NCBI GenBank assembly: GCA_033296885.1
Contig: MU863941.1
Location: 124,001-188,000, forward strand
Direction of reading: 5' to 3'
DNA: 64,000 nucleotides
Origin: Triangularia verruculosa
Taxonomy: Eukaryota > Ascomycota > Sordariomycetes > Sordariales > Podosporaceae
Below the pieces are notes generated by a model. The model searched no databases and had not been told where the DNA came from. It was given only the letters and a program-made list of their open reading frames with translations. Position 1 is the stretch's first letter. Each line of letters begins with the position of its first letter. Positions 22,011-32,738 of this stretch are shown here, piece after piece. Position numbers and translations under genes: made by a program.

Positions 22011-23181
22011 TCAATGTTCCACACTGGGTATGTAAGCCTTATAAGCCTGCAAAACAGCCGCCACCGTCTGCAGCAAACTCAATGACGTCGTCACCAACAA
22101 AACCAGAACCGCAACCCAAAAGGTGTACCACTGTACTCCATTACGTCGGTCATGCCACCACTGTTGAAGCGAGCCAGGGGTAGCGTCGTCGTAGGTCTGC
22201 TTCAAGATTACTAGTCTGTCTCGCCAAAAGTGAAACCGCTCGATCTGGCGGTCTTGAGCTTGCAGAGTACCGCAAAGGGTGAGGCGGGGGTCAAGTGAAG
22301 TAGGGTGTTGCCCGGAATCCTCATACCCGAGGCGAATCTTCCGAAGCCAGGCCGTCTTATGGCGGGCCTTACATCTGCCAGTTATCGAAGCGAATTCGGA
22401 TTGGGGGAACAGGAGCGCGAGTGTCATGAGAGTCTCGCGCACAAGACCGGTTGGGTAAACGGGCATGGTGCTAGCGGATGGCCTGGGTGTGGTAGTGTCA
22501 GTTGAATACTGTAATGAACCCATATTAATCTCCCTTCGGCTCTGAGCTTAAGGTAAGAAGCAAACCTCACCGCAAATGACACTCGAGAAAAGAGGCATGG
22601 TGAAAAATCAACAATGTGGAATCATCATTTGTCAACAAGAGATGATCGGCAAGGTTGTCGGTAAAGCTGATGTGAATCCCAGCAATCTTGCTAATGCTCC
22701 AAGCGTCAAAGGTTTTGGGTAGTCGAATCCGTTCAAAAGTAAGTTTGGGAGTCTCGCTGAAGAAGCCATGAACAAAGTCTCTGATCGGTCCTTGGTCCCA
22801 TTGAAGACATCCTTGGGGCATGAGCTGGTCCTTTGGTACACCAATCTTCATCATAGTGAGGAGACGAGCTGCGAGGTCTATGGATCTTTCATGTGCTTCG
22901 TCGGACGCACCAGGTGTTGCCGTCGTTAGTAAAGACTTCAGTTCGTCCCGTGTTTTATCGTGAAGTAGGTTCTGGATAAGACGAAATGTGTTCTCCGGCG
23001 CCCGTGTGGTTGTGAAGTAACTGGATCCATGTCCCGAGAAGAGGCGGTATTGATACTGATAGTATTGGCTGAAGACATCGTGGCGAAGCTCAGTTGATCG
23101 ATCCCCATTGAACAGCCTGTCTGTCCTGGATGGCGTAAAGACATAGTTGATGTACCGCAAGGAGTTGGTTTCTGAAGCCAT
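22011..23181 (-). CDS. Uncharacterised fungal protein with C-terminal membrane helix
   Basis: Two exons (23181-22571, 22470-22011; 100-nt intron GTGAGG...CGCTAG) give 356 residues. The splice joins FHHASFLECHLR to TMPVYPTGLVRETLMTLALL, a junction I recognise from a widespread Pezizomycotina family. Other hallmarks are AGIHISFTDNLADHLLL, the FHFWRDRLVILKQTYDDATP stretch and WWHDRRNGVQWYTFW, then a C-terminal membrane segment (VAVLVLLVTTSLSLLQTV). The start at 23181 (MASETNSLRYINYVF) is preferred over 23262, since the upstream extension is leader-like. The function of the family is not known to me. It is divergent to the GDSGS-motif gene and shares a 464-bp promoter region with it. Confidence 0.82.
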
Positions 23182-23645
23182 TTGAGACGAGATTGTTATT
23201 ATGGCTAGGTAGGTAGATAAGAGGAATATATAAGTTTTCGAACCCCCAATCGGCGCGGTCAAATATCCACCTACCTACCTGAGGCGCCTTGTAACGTACC
23301 TCCCTTTTGGGCTCGGTCACGTCGATGCGTCTTGGGCTGAACAGTAGGAACAAGATGACATGCAGGCTTGATGACATGCGCCATCGGCAGCATTCTCTGA
23401 CCAATCATGTCGGCCACACTTCGGAACCAAGCCCTCAGCCACGACTGCATATTGGAGGCTGCATTTGGGTAAGGTAGTATTCGTGTGGCAACCTGGAACG
23501 AACAGCTCGGACCATGCAAAGGGTCCAGAGCCTTGCTCAAGGAGTCCGTTCGCTGTTCTTCATCCTCCAACACCGGGCCCCTGCTTTCTAGCCATACAGT
23601 ATTTAAGGTTGGCAATGATACGGTACAAAGCCCGGTCACCTCATC
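23182..23645. promoter_or_regulatory. Shared divergent promoter region
   Basis: A 464-bp gap between two divergent genes. It contains the second copy of the 27-bp CCAAT-bearing repeat (23395-23421) and TACCTACC runs at about 23265-23280. Co-regulation of the two neighbours is inferred from arrangement only. Confidence 0.4.
23395..23421 (+). repeat. 27-bp dispersed repeat, copy 2
   Basis: A perfect match to 16971-16997, same orientation, 6.4 kb away, 225 bp before the ATG at 23646. Confidence 0.85.
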
Positions 23646-25538
23646 ATGTCGTTCTTGCGATCCACAACATTCAGGCGTAAAAGGTGGGAAGACCCAGAAC
23701 TATCATGTGGGGAAATAATCACAACATCCCGACTCGGCTTCCTCAAGAAGGCTTGGGGCGCGAGGGGCCCGGCCCTGGAGAGATTCGATGCTGAGATCGT
23801 ACCCAATATTGAGGATGTTTTGAGAAATATCGACATTGGCTACGTCGACATTTTTGTGCGTCTTTATATGATAGGCACCCGACAAGAGACATCAAGACCT
23901 ATCATTATGATCTGTTGCACAAATCCCCTCGCGAGGTCTCTTGTTGAAGACGCCGTCCGCAACAGTTCTATCCCTGAAAGGTTTCCCGACTTCGGAATTG
24001 GTGCGAGCGCATTACCTCTGGAGCAACCTGTCCCTGCCCGAGCTCTGGCGGGAGGAATTCAGGGGTCGTCATTCTCTGGGGAAGATGCAGATAATGGGGG
24101 GATGGGACGAGGGAGCAGCAAACATGATATTCCAATAGGTCATTCAACACACTCTTCCCGTCTGGTTGGGAGACGAATCAATTTCAAGTATGAATCTAAC
24201 GACTCTCGACCTTTCCGTTGCGCCACTGGTGGTGCAGTCATCAGACTTGACAGCTATCACTACCAACTAAGCGTCAATCACATCCATGAAGATACTGAAG
24301 CGGATAAGCTCCATCCTACGCCCACTCAAGAGCTCTCGCCTATGGACTTTGAAGACTGTCATTTCGATGGCATGAGCGAGGATGAAGATAGCGACCAAGA
24401 CACTATGGAAACAGACGTGGATCCTGTTCTTGCCCGTGCAAGCGTGACGCCCACGGCTGAGTCACAATCCTGGGCGGAATCTCCGAGCAGCAATAGTGCA
24501 ACCTCCGCTACTGACATTCCCACTGAGAGGTCCTTTCGACCTTCGCCGGCACAGGCGTCAACAAAGCCTTCAAATCTGGATCCGATCCGGAGCAGAACTG
24601 TGCTGTTATCTGATCTCAAACATCCAAATAGCTGCCTGGACTTTGCACTGATACCGCTTCTTGACAAAGAAGTCCACCACTCTCTGGCAAACACCATTTC
24701 AGTTGCTCAGGACTCGGTGCTACGCGAGTTGAAGATCCAGGAATTTGCTGGAGTGGGCAAGCGGATGGATCAACTGATCATCATCACCACTCGTTATGGG
24801 ATAGCTGGTAAGCTGGCAATAGGAGCCTTATACCATTGGAACTCCGCAGCCAGCAAAACACATAAACTTTACCCGATCAACCTGAGTACCCCGATAGAAG
24901 ACGGTGACAGCGGCTCGGCTGTCATTGACTCAGTCTTAGGTCATCTGTATGGTCACATCGTCAGAGGATGTCCCCAATCGCTGGTGGCCTACATGGTCGC
25001 AGCAACAGAAGTTTTCGACCATCTTCATGCCGAGACCGGTTTGAAGGTGCACTTGTGTGGCTCTCCGCCACCCGCCCAGGCGGCTGCCAATCTATCCCAG
25101 ATAGAGGCCGAAAGCCGGCTGTCAGAGGTGAAGAGGTGGCAACAATACGCGCAATTGGCACATAAAATAAAAGGGTCTTCTGACCGGGACGTGCTGGGCA
25201 GCACCTATACTCGAAACACATGGAGCACACGATTTGGGCCGGAGGTGATCTCTGGCAACATCCAAGGGCATTTAAGTCCGTTACTAGAATACGGTTCTTC
25301 TGAGTCTAGAGATATGGATGATGGGTCAGATGACAAGGAGTTAACCATCGTTTCAGACGAAACAAATCCGATAGCACATTCTTCGTCTACGAGAAGGTTT
25401 AAATACGTGGATACTCCTATCGAGATGGAACCAATTTCAGAGGAGCACAAAGTGAAGATGACCGGGCTTTCAATTACTGACGATAACCGGGATTCTGGCA
25501 TGGATGAAGACTCTAGTAACCAGAAAACGCCGTCGTGA
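23646..25538 (+). CDS. Protein with GDSGS serine-protease-like motif
   Basis: A single exon of 630 residues. The middle is disordered and acidic (about residues 210-320, rich in Ser, Asp, Glu). After it, a folded segment includes DFALIPLLD, LAIGALYHWNS, then PIEDGDSGSAVID (Gly420-Ser424) and GHLYGHIVRGCP. The GDSGS context resembles the catalytic-serine loop of chymotrypsin-fold proteases, with Ser422 in the nucleophile position. Related fungal proteins of this type carry GD(S/C)GS with a following LYGHIV, so the family keeps the loop. I cannot place a catalytic His and Asp with confidence, so activity is unproven. The N-terminus has IIMICCTNPLARSLVEDAVR, found in the same family. It may be a self-processing or binding domain. 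Confidence 0.75.
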   Translation: MSFLRSTTFRRKRWEDPELSCGEIITTSRLGFLKKAWGARGPALERFDAEIVPNIEDVLRNIDIGYVDIFVRLYMIGTRQETSRPIIMICCTNPLARSLVEDAVRNSSIPERFPDFGIGASALPLEQPVPARALAGGIQGSSFSGEDADNGGMGRGSSKHDIPIGHSTHSSRLVGRRINFKYESNDSRPFRCATGGAVIRLDSYHYQLSVNHIHEDTEADKLHPTPTQELSPMDFEDCHFDGMSEDEDSDQDTMETDVDPVLARASVTPTAESQSWAESPSSNSATSATDIPTERSFRPSPAQASTKPSNLDPIRSRTVLLSDLKHPNSCLDFALIPLLDKEVHHSLANTISVAQDSVLRELKIQEFAGVGKRMDQLIIITTRYGIAGKLAIGALYHWNSAASKTHKLYPINLSTPIEDGDSGSAVIDSVLGHLYGHIVRGCPQSLVAYMVAATEVFDHLHAETGLKVHLCGSPPPAQAAANLSQIEAESRLSEVKRWQQYAQLAHKIKGSSDRDVLGSTYTRNTWSTRFGPEVISGNIQGHLSPLLEYGSSESRDMDDGSDDKELTIVSDETNPIAHSSSTRRFKYVDTPIEMEPISEEHKVKMTGLSITDDNRDSGMDEDSSNQKTPS

Positions 25539-25754
25539 TTCTCTATTCACGAACCGCATCTGCCGTAAATAATAAAGCAGCAGGGCACAACTCCCTAGGA
25601 GGTCATGTATAACAAGTCTAAGGGCAAGCAGGAGGATAGTATAGATCGCTAAAAAGGGCCAGACAGAGAGAAATAGTAAATACATGCCTCAGCTAGAGGC
25701 ATGCATGCGCCCAGTCGGTTAGAAATGTCCTATCAATCTATCCCGAGCCTCGCT

Positions 25755-26660
25755 CTAACAATCCATTGCCTGCTTGTGGACATCGCTCCCACTCCCCTGC
25801 AGTTGATCTTGACAGTTGCTTGTAGTTGAACGCTGATCATTTTCTAGGGTTGAAAATGTGCCTGGCCCGCCATTTCTCTTAAATGTATCCCTGGTGTCTT
25901 GAGGCAGACGGAAGTTTACATGATCATCCTGTATTGCTGTATCCGTGATCCCCGGTAAAAACGGTGATGGAGTTCCTGGAGCTGATACAGCGGACACCTC
26001 GGATTGATATTCTGAACCCCAACAACGGCTAGACTGCCTCAGAGGACCCGGATCACACGCCCACCCATGTCTTTTACAGGTGCCACAGGGCGGGCCCTCG
26101 CCATCACATGTTCGCATTTTGCATCTGTAAAGTGCAAGCGTGATTAGACATGGTTGTTCGGGCGAAGACATCGCATATATGGAGACCTACTTGCATGATG
26201 TGCAGACAGGCTTCAGCTTTCGTCCCTGAGGCCCAGGCACTGCCGCTATGGAACCGGTGGAAATAGTCTCCCTTGTGTCGAGGCCGGTGCCGGCCTCAGA
26301 CGCCGGCAAAACAGGACAACCGCGCAGCATGTATTCTGCCGTCGAAGCTTTGAAGCCAGCGCTGTCAAAGAATGACTCCATCATGCTTTTCAAGCAGTCT
26401 TTTGTAATAGTCTCTTGAGGGAGACTTCCTGTGGTTGTTGTGGTGGAACAGGTCGATAACTGGAATGGTGAGGCGGTCATGGTTGAGTCGGCTGTGGTAG
26501 TTGATATGTCAAATGACGGAGGATCCTCGAGGTTGGCTTCTTCCTGGGCACCACGCTGAGGACTGTGAAGCGGCAAGGTGCATGAAGATGCATTTGATAC
26601 GTCAGAGGGGCTCCGGCTGCGCTTCAATGATGCCTCACTGGCATCCAATGCCTGCGTCAT
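25755..26660 (-). CDS. Zn(II)2Cys6 transcription factor (short form)
   Basis: Two exons (26660-26191, 26124-25755; 66-nt intron GTAGGT...TTTACAG) give 279 residues. The DNA-binding cluster is built across the intron: C153-x2-C156-x6-C163-x6-C170-x2-C173-x6-C180, with RKLKP just before. Unusually it sits in the middle of the protein, after a Ser/Thr-rich N-terminal half. No large C-terminal fungal TF domain is present. Small factors like this exist in fungi. A regulatory nuclear role is the family expectation; targets are unknown. The 3' end faces the GDSGS-motif gene's 3' end at 216 bp. Confidence 0.82.
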
Positions 26661-27050
26661 TATGAGTTATGAGGAAAGGCACAACGGACAGGGCGCTGAG
26701 TATGATCGTGTGGAGGTGGACACTTGAGCCTTTGATGAGCAGAGTAAAAAGACACGATGCGGGGTTCGACAGTGCTGAGAGCTGTCGGTCAATATTGGTT
26801 GCCTGATGGTGATGTGGTTGGTCATGATGGTCCGAGCTTGGATCATCCTTCATTGCATGAACAGCTTCTTTTCAGGTAGCATTATCTCATGGACTTCCAT
26901 TGAGATATTATCTGTACTAAAGTTTCTATCCTTTCGCTAATAATGCTGCTCGAACTCTGATACCAAAGAAACCAAGAAAATTGAACTTCAACGCTTCTCC
27001 CCTCTCCATAACGCCATTTTCGCCAGAACCCATGCACCGCTTCAAGCTTG
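26661..27050. other. Gene-free stretch
   Basis: Leader of the Zn2Cys6 gene and 3' region of DUG2. No other gene seen. Confidence 0.4.
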
Positions 27051-29752
27051 CTACAGCTTGCGGAATACAGTGCTGAAAATCTCTCTGCTCTTCTGCAGAT
27101 TGACAACTCTGAGTCTCTCATTGTCCAGATGTGCCGCATCACTCGCCTGACCACAGGGCAAGTGAGCCGCTGGGGCGTTGAACTCCTTCTCCAAGAACCG
27201 AATCGGTGGAATAGAGCCACCTTCCCGAATATACAGTGGTTTGCGTGTTTTTGGCGCTGCCTCATCGTTTGTTCCGTTGGGAGGAAGCGCTACAGAGATG
27301 CCGTTGTTGCTGTCTTCGGACGCGGTTGGACCCCAAGCCTTCATGACAGCCTCTTCCAAAGTTCGGAAGATGTAGTTGCCAGGCACACCAAGCCATGGCT
27401 CAGCCTTGTTGTCAATCCTGATGGTGAGGGTGTTGTCACTTTCGAACTGCTCATACTCATCTCTGAGGAATGACTTGAGATTCTTGATCACCTCGTCCAC
27501 CTCTTGTCCGGGGACAAGTCTGATGCTGACATTGGCTGCGGCGTGGCTGCTGATCAAGCTCCCGTCTGGCCCAGATACGTTATACCTGTGGATAGTCAGG
27601 TTCGGTTCGCGCCACCTGGCCATCAGACTACGCTTGAGCGCTTCTATTGGGCCGTTTGCTGGGTTTCGGCGGATGAGAATGCTGGCGATGTCATCGTACC
27701 GAAGGTCCTCCTCCTTCGTTAAGGGAAGGATGCCGTCATAGAAGCCAGGAATGTTAACGTGGTTTTTGCGATCTTTGAGCTTGCCGACAAGTAGAGTAAG
27801 GTCGGTCAAGGGTTCAGACAGCAAGTTGCTGCCGTCAACACCAGAGTGAAGATCGGGATGCTTGGAGTCAATGCACACTGTAGCATGAAGAACACCACGA
27901 AGGCCATACGTGAGGCAGGGAACCTCATCGTCCAACCAGTAACTGTTTGCCAACAGTACGTAGTCGATATGTCCAATGAGCTCCCTGTGCTCATGAACGG
28001 CCTCGGCGAACCCACGCGAGCCAGATTCTTCCTCGCCCTCAATGACGAAGATGATGTCCGAGTCCAAAGCTTTCTCTTGGAGCAGGTCCGAGACGGCGTA
28101 CAGCGCAGCAATAATGGGTCCCTTGTTATCGCTGACGCCACGACCGTAGAGGTAACCGTCACGTCCTGACAATTTGAACGGGTCAGTTTGCCAGTTGTCC
28201 CCCTTCATATCTGCTGGCACAACATCGTAGTGACCGTAAAACAGAATCCGCTTCCTCTTCTCCGCGGGCTCAAGCTTGCCGCTGAACTTGGCATACACCA
28301 CAGGGTTGTGGAGTGAACCCGTGCTAAGCATTTCTACTTGAGCCCCCAACCGCTTGAACAGGGACCCCAAGAAAGTAGCGCCCTTGCGGCAGTCCTCGGT
28401 AAATTCGGGTCTCGACGATACTGTCTTGTATGCGACAAACTCCCGGAGAGATTGGATCATCATGTCCTCAGCCGGCCCTGTGCCATCTTCGGCCTGGGAT
28501 GGCATGCCATTAACACGCCAAACACGAACCGTGTTGTCATTGGCGCCAGTGAGGAATAACTGATCGCTATGATGGACGACTGTGGCGGAAGACAAAATCT
28601 TGGCATCGTGCGCTCTCCACCGACTTAAGCACTGGTACTTTTGACTGATATTCTGAGCGGCGCCATTGTTGTCCCGGCCGTAGTGAACAGTACTGTGTTT
28701 CTGTTGCTGTGTCAGTGAAGACTTCATGATATCCAGTGGGCGATGGGAAGACCTACCGAAGCAGAACCGCCGGTCCCTCCACTCCAAAGCAGGCCAAAGC
28801 TCATCCTGAGAACATTGACGTTTCCATCATGCGCCTTGATGACCCTCAACTTTTGCTTCGTGTCCAAGTCCCACAGCTCGATGATCCCACCCAGTTTACC
28901 CGCATACAAAAAGGAGCCATCAATGGCAAGGGACATGACGGACTCGCTATCATCCTCCCCGAGAACCATCAATTCTTCAATATCGCCAGTGATGATATCG
29001 CCGTCATCATAATCGGGCCCAGCGTCACTCAGCTTCCACAGCTTGACGGTGCCGTCTCCTCCACCAGAAATGAGGACGTCCTCGTCAGAGTCTACCAAAA
29101 CCGTTGGGCCCTTGGCGACCATCATGCAAAAGACCCAGCCGTAGTGCGCATACTGGCGAATTGCGCCTGAATCAATCTCCAACACGTGCTCTGCCTTGGG
29201 TATTAACGCGTAGAACTCCTCCGTCCGGCGAGGCGTCGAAGTCCCGCCAACCGCGCGCGAATCAAAGAATCTATGTTGCCGCCGATCGGGGTGGTGGGCC
29301 GACTCATGGGACGATTTCCGCTCTGGGTCCTTCAAGCTGATCCACTGAATGTCCTGTGTTTGTGTGCCAACGTATACGATTTCTCGCTGGGGCGAATATG
29401 CGACGCTGAAAACATCTCCGACATCGTAGGTGCTGTAGATCTCGTAGAGGCGCGTGAAGGTCCTGGGACACCATACGTTGATGATGGGTTCGCAGGCGGT
29501 GGAGAAAAGGTATTCGAAGTCGTCGGTGAGCAGCAGGCACAGAACACTGCGCTTGTGGGCCTGTATTGTCTGCACTGGCTGGAATGTGCCCAGGGACCAT
29601 ACAGCAATCTCGCCCTTGCTGGTGCCGGCAAAAATGTACTTGTCGGAGACAGCGAGCGCGAGGACCGAGCCATCGTGTCTGAGCTCTTGGAGCTGGTCGG
29701 GAGCGGCATCGGGGCAACCGTCGTCGAGCTCACGGCTGTGGAGCGTTGTCAT
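27051..29752 (-). CDS. DUG2: DUG2, WD40-peptidase M20 subunit of the glutathione-degrading complex
   Basis: Two exons (29752-28757, 28706-27051; 50-nt intron GTAGGT...GACACAG) give 883 residues, close to the 878 of yeast Dug2. The N-terminal half is a WD40 propeller (GSVLALAVSDKYIFAGTSKG, DGTVKLWKL, GGIIELWDL, DNTVRVW). The C-terminal half is an M20 metallopeptidase: ILFYGHYDVVPAD (metal His and Asp), YGRGVSDNKGP (bridging Asp), VIEGEEESGS (Glu-Glu), HPDLHSGVDG, and a final GQASDAAHLDNE with the last His ligand region. In yeast, Dug2 with Dug3 cleaves the gamma-glutamyl bond of cytosolic glutathione, and Dug1 then splits Cys-Gly. The architecture WD40 plus M20 is characteristic of DUG2. No oddities in the motifs. 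Confidence 0.95.
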
Positions 29753-29977
29753 TGCTGCGGTCGGATCTAATGAATTGAACAGAGAGCGTCAGCATGAGGG
29801 TAGTTGAGTGTGGTGCCGAGCCGAACGATGTCGATAACCAGTGAAAATGAAGATTTCGAAAATCAGGACGTGGACTTTTATCTAGAATTCGAAAGCTACT
29901 CTGACGACATTTCTGGGGAAAACACTGTCATGGCCGGTGAACGGGGACGGCCCCGCGCTAGCAACAGCCTAGAACCC

Positions 29978-30685
29978 TCACGGTGGACATTTCCACAAGG
30001 ATGGCCTGCCCCACGTTTCAGGGCTCAATCGGCACAGCTGGGGAAACTCCACCACGAAGACCCGCGGCTCCGGGCTTGCCAGGTTTCCATGACAGGACCA
30101 AACACCCCCAAAAGGGACGAAATGCACCCCACGGCGGGATGATCGAGAGGGTGTCCAGCGAGCTGGCTCGAGACGTGTGGAGGGGTGTGGGGGTTCGCGG
30201 GGGAGGACACCAGCGATTTGGCATGGTCGGTCATTTGGGACAGCGGTTGAAACGGTTGAACAGAAGCAGACATCAAACTCACCGGGGGTGACAGCGTGGG
30301 ATGCCAGAGGGAGCGGCGTGGCAAGAGCTGCAGCCGCGGCCCTGGCTTTGTTGATCTTGATGCATCCTTTGCAACCTCCATCGTCTTCGTCGTCTTCGTC
30401 GTGGCATCGCCAGGGATCGAACGTCTCCCGCAAGACGGGTACGCCGAGAGCCATGTCGCTGGAATTCCCGTTCACAGGAGTCGAATGGCTGCTGCTTCTC
30501 CCATACAGACGCCAGACAAAGTTACGGGGGACAGAACGAACAGGGCCGTTGTCGGTGGCCTCTGTCTTTTGTACGGACGCATCTCGCCGAGACAGCCGTC
30601 CGGACTCTCCGATTTCTTCCATGTTACACGGTGTCTTGTTGCTGGGCCGGGCGGATGACGCGAGATCAGGGTTGATGTGCACCAT
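29978..30685 (-). CDS. Hypothetical protein, doubtful
   Basis: An open minus-strand frame of 235 codons from an ATG at 30685. The first 130 residues contain an acidic EDDEDDGGCKGC motif followed by an Ala-rich run. A GTGAGT donor right after SHAVTPG and possible acceptors downstream suggest a spliced model with a different C-terminus. A 213-codon frame on the opposite strand overlaps it, so the open frames may only reflect high GC. Not recognised. Confidence 0.25.
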   Translation of the reverse strand: MVHINPDLASSARPSNKTPCNMEEIGESGRLSRRDASVQKTEATDNGPVRSVPRNFVWRLYGRSSSHSTPVNGNSSDMALGVPVLRETFDPWRCHDEDDEDDGGCKGCIKINKARAAAAALATPLPLASHAVTPGEFDVCFCSTVSTAVPNDRPCQIAGVLPREPPHPSTRLEPARWTPSRSSRRGVHFVPFGGVWSCHGNLASPEPRVFVVEFPQLCRLSPETWGRPSLWKCPP

Positions 30686-31775
30686 ATTCGACGGCTCTCA
30701 TAAACCACCGCGCACAGGTCGAAAGAAGAAGGACGGAGGCATCTCACCGCTCTTGCGGGAGGTGGGTAGTATGTCGATAGGCGAAGGTATGCAAAGAGAT
30801 TGGGAGAGCAGATGGTGAGAGGTCGAGGGAGACAGGCGCTATTCATATACCCAATGGGAAGGTCGTTCCGGGCCGGCAAGAGACATCAAACGCCACGACG
30901 CGTGCTTCTCGACAAAGCAAATGCCATTCCTTGGTTTTAGTGCGATATTTACGCTGACCGGCGATGGGACACATGGCTCAAAACGTGTTAGTCCCTGCTT
31001 TCTTTTGCTTCTCTCGCCCAGGGGGGAGATCACGCCGCATGCATCTAGATATGATCGACCCTGGAGGAACGACGACAGTGGTGTGGCCTTGTCTCGGCAG
31101 GACGGCGTGGTCACGAGGTCACGCCTCTGCCACCTGTATCGACAGCAGGTCTCAGGGCAGAGCTGAGCCCTACTAAAACTCCGGCTGCCACTATCCGTAT
31201 CTCTAGTGTAGGTCCACTTGGAGCAGGTTTGCTGTGACTGATCCACGCTCAAGGCGGCACAGGGAGACAAGCTATCCCTCCGCCGGCGTCCCGTGCCGAT
31301 AACATCACATCCGGCCCTGGACTAGAGGGTGACATTGGCATGTTAGCTGCTTCTTGTCTGCGGGGTCTCCCTGCTGAGTGACCCTCACCGAAGTGCAGCT
31401 CGCTGAATCCCCTGCCCCACCAGGTTTATCCGTCGCCGATAACGGCGGGGCGGCTCCGGCCCTGTCTTGGCGTCGTCTCGGTGGACAGGATGGTCAGTGC
31501 ACGGCGCAATCCCTGTAATTTTTTTGGCTTCTGAGATCATCAAGCCGAAGTTTGCAGAATCGAGAGATTTGCGCGATAACGACACCTTCAGCAACCCCCC
31601 ACCTACGACCACCGCTAACGGGCCCTGACTCCTCCCGAGACATCGAACCAAAGATCCCTTATCGAGACAATAACCGCCTAACCTCGCCGTCTACGATAAA
31701 TTGAGCGTCGACGTCGTCTCGAAACCCGCGCCGCCTTTCTTTTTTGTCCAACAATATCAAACACCACACACCAAA
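30686..31775. other. Gene-free stretch before TIM17
   Basis: GC-rich, with no convincing gene. The right end (about 31600-31775) is the promoter and pyrimidine-rich leader of TIM17 by position. Confidence 0.45.
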
Positions 31776-32469
31776 ATGGATCACACAAGAGGTGAATACC
31801 CTCTACCGGTGATATATCTGCATGCATACTAATATCTTTCGCCAGATCCCTGCCCATGGGTCATCCTCAACGACTTTGGCGGTGCCTTCGCCATGGGTGT
31901 ATGTCCCCCGTCCGATGCTTATTCGACCCCTCCACAAATCTAACCTTCTTTTCAGGCTATCGGCGGTACGATCTGGCACGGTATCAAGGGTTTCAGAAAC
32001 AGCCCGTACGGCGAGAGACGAGTAGGCGCCATCACAGCCATCAAGATGCGCGCGCCAGTACTGGGCGGTAACTTTGGTGTCTGGGGTGGTCTTTTCTCTA
32101 CATATGACTGCGCCGTCAAGGGTGTCAGAAAGAAGGAGGATCCATACAACGCCATCGTACGTATTGACTTGGAGAGGGTCAAATCTTGCAGCACAGCCAC
32201 TAACCCCCGCCAGATTGCTGGCTTCTTCACAGGTGGCTCGCTCGCGATCCGTGGTGGTTACAAGGCGGCGAGAAACGGTGCTATTGCTTGCGCTGTTCTT
32301 CTTGCTGTCATTGAGGGTGTTGGGATTGGTTTCCAGAAGATGATGGCGGGTTCCACAAAGCTCGAGGTATGTTGTCCACAAACGCCACTGTTTGGGGCAG
32401 TTGACGCTGACACCTCTGTCAATTCAGGCCCCACAACCACCACCTTCCAACGAAATGAACCTCGCATAG
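31776..32469 (+). CDS. TIM17: TIM17, inner-membrane translocase subunit of TIM23
   Basis: Five exons (31776-31791, 31846-31898, 31956-32156, 32214-32366, 32428-32469) give 154 residues (yeast Tim17 has 158). The start is MDHTR, then [51 protein letters not shown] and ending [20 protein letters not shown]. The acidic-start Tim17 signature and the four membrane segments with GxxxG-type packing are intact. The protein forms the translocation path of TIM23 in the mitochondrial inner membrane. Introns are 54-61 nt with standard ends. The whole-exon model is needed; no single frame covers it. Confidence 0.97.
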
Positions 32470-32738
32470 AATGTATCAATAAATCTCATACTGGTCCACC
32501 AACACCTCTCAACTCTTTTCCGGGCTCGTCTCCCGAGCCGGGACGTGTATTTTCGTACGCATATATGACGGTCAGCATTTTGGATGGGGCGTTCACTGTC
32601 TGTATCATAGAATCGGTTGGTCGCGTCTTGCCATGGAGGGGCAAAGACGTGCATGTCGAAAAAGCGTTGGAGACAAACATCCGAATAATATTTCATTACT
32701 GTTTATACTAAGCTCACTCTCTCCAAGGTCTCGTGTTT

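Noticed and set aside
30177..30818. 213-codon plus-strand open frame
   Set aside because: No domain or protein character. It overlaps an equally open minus-strand frame and lies in GC-rich DNA where stops are rare.
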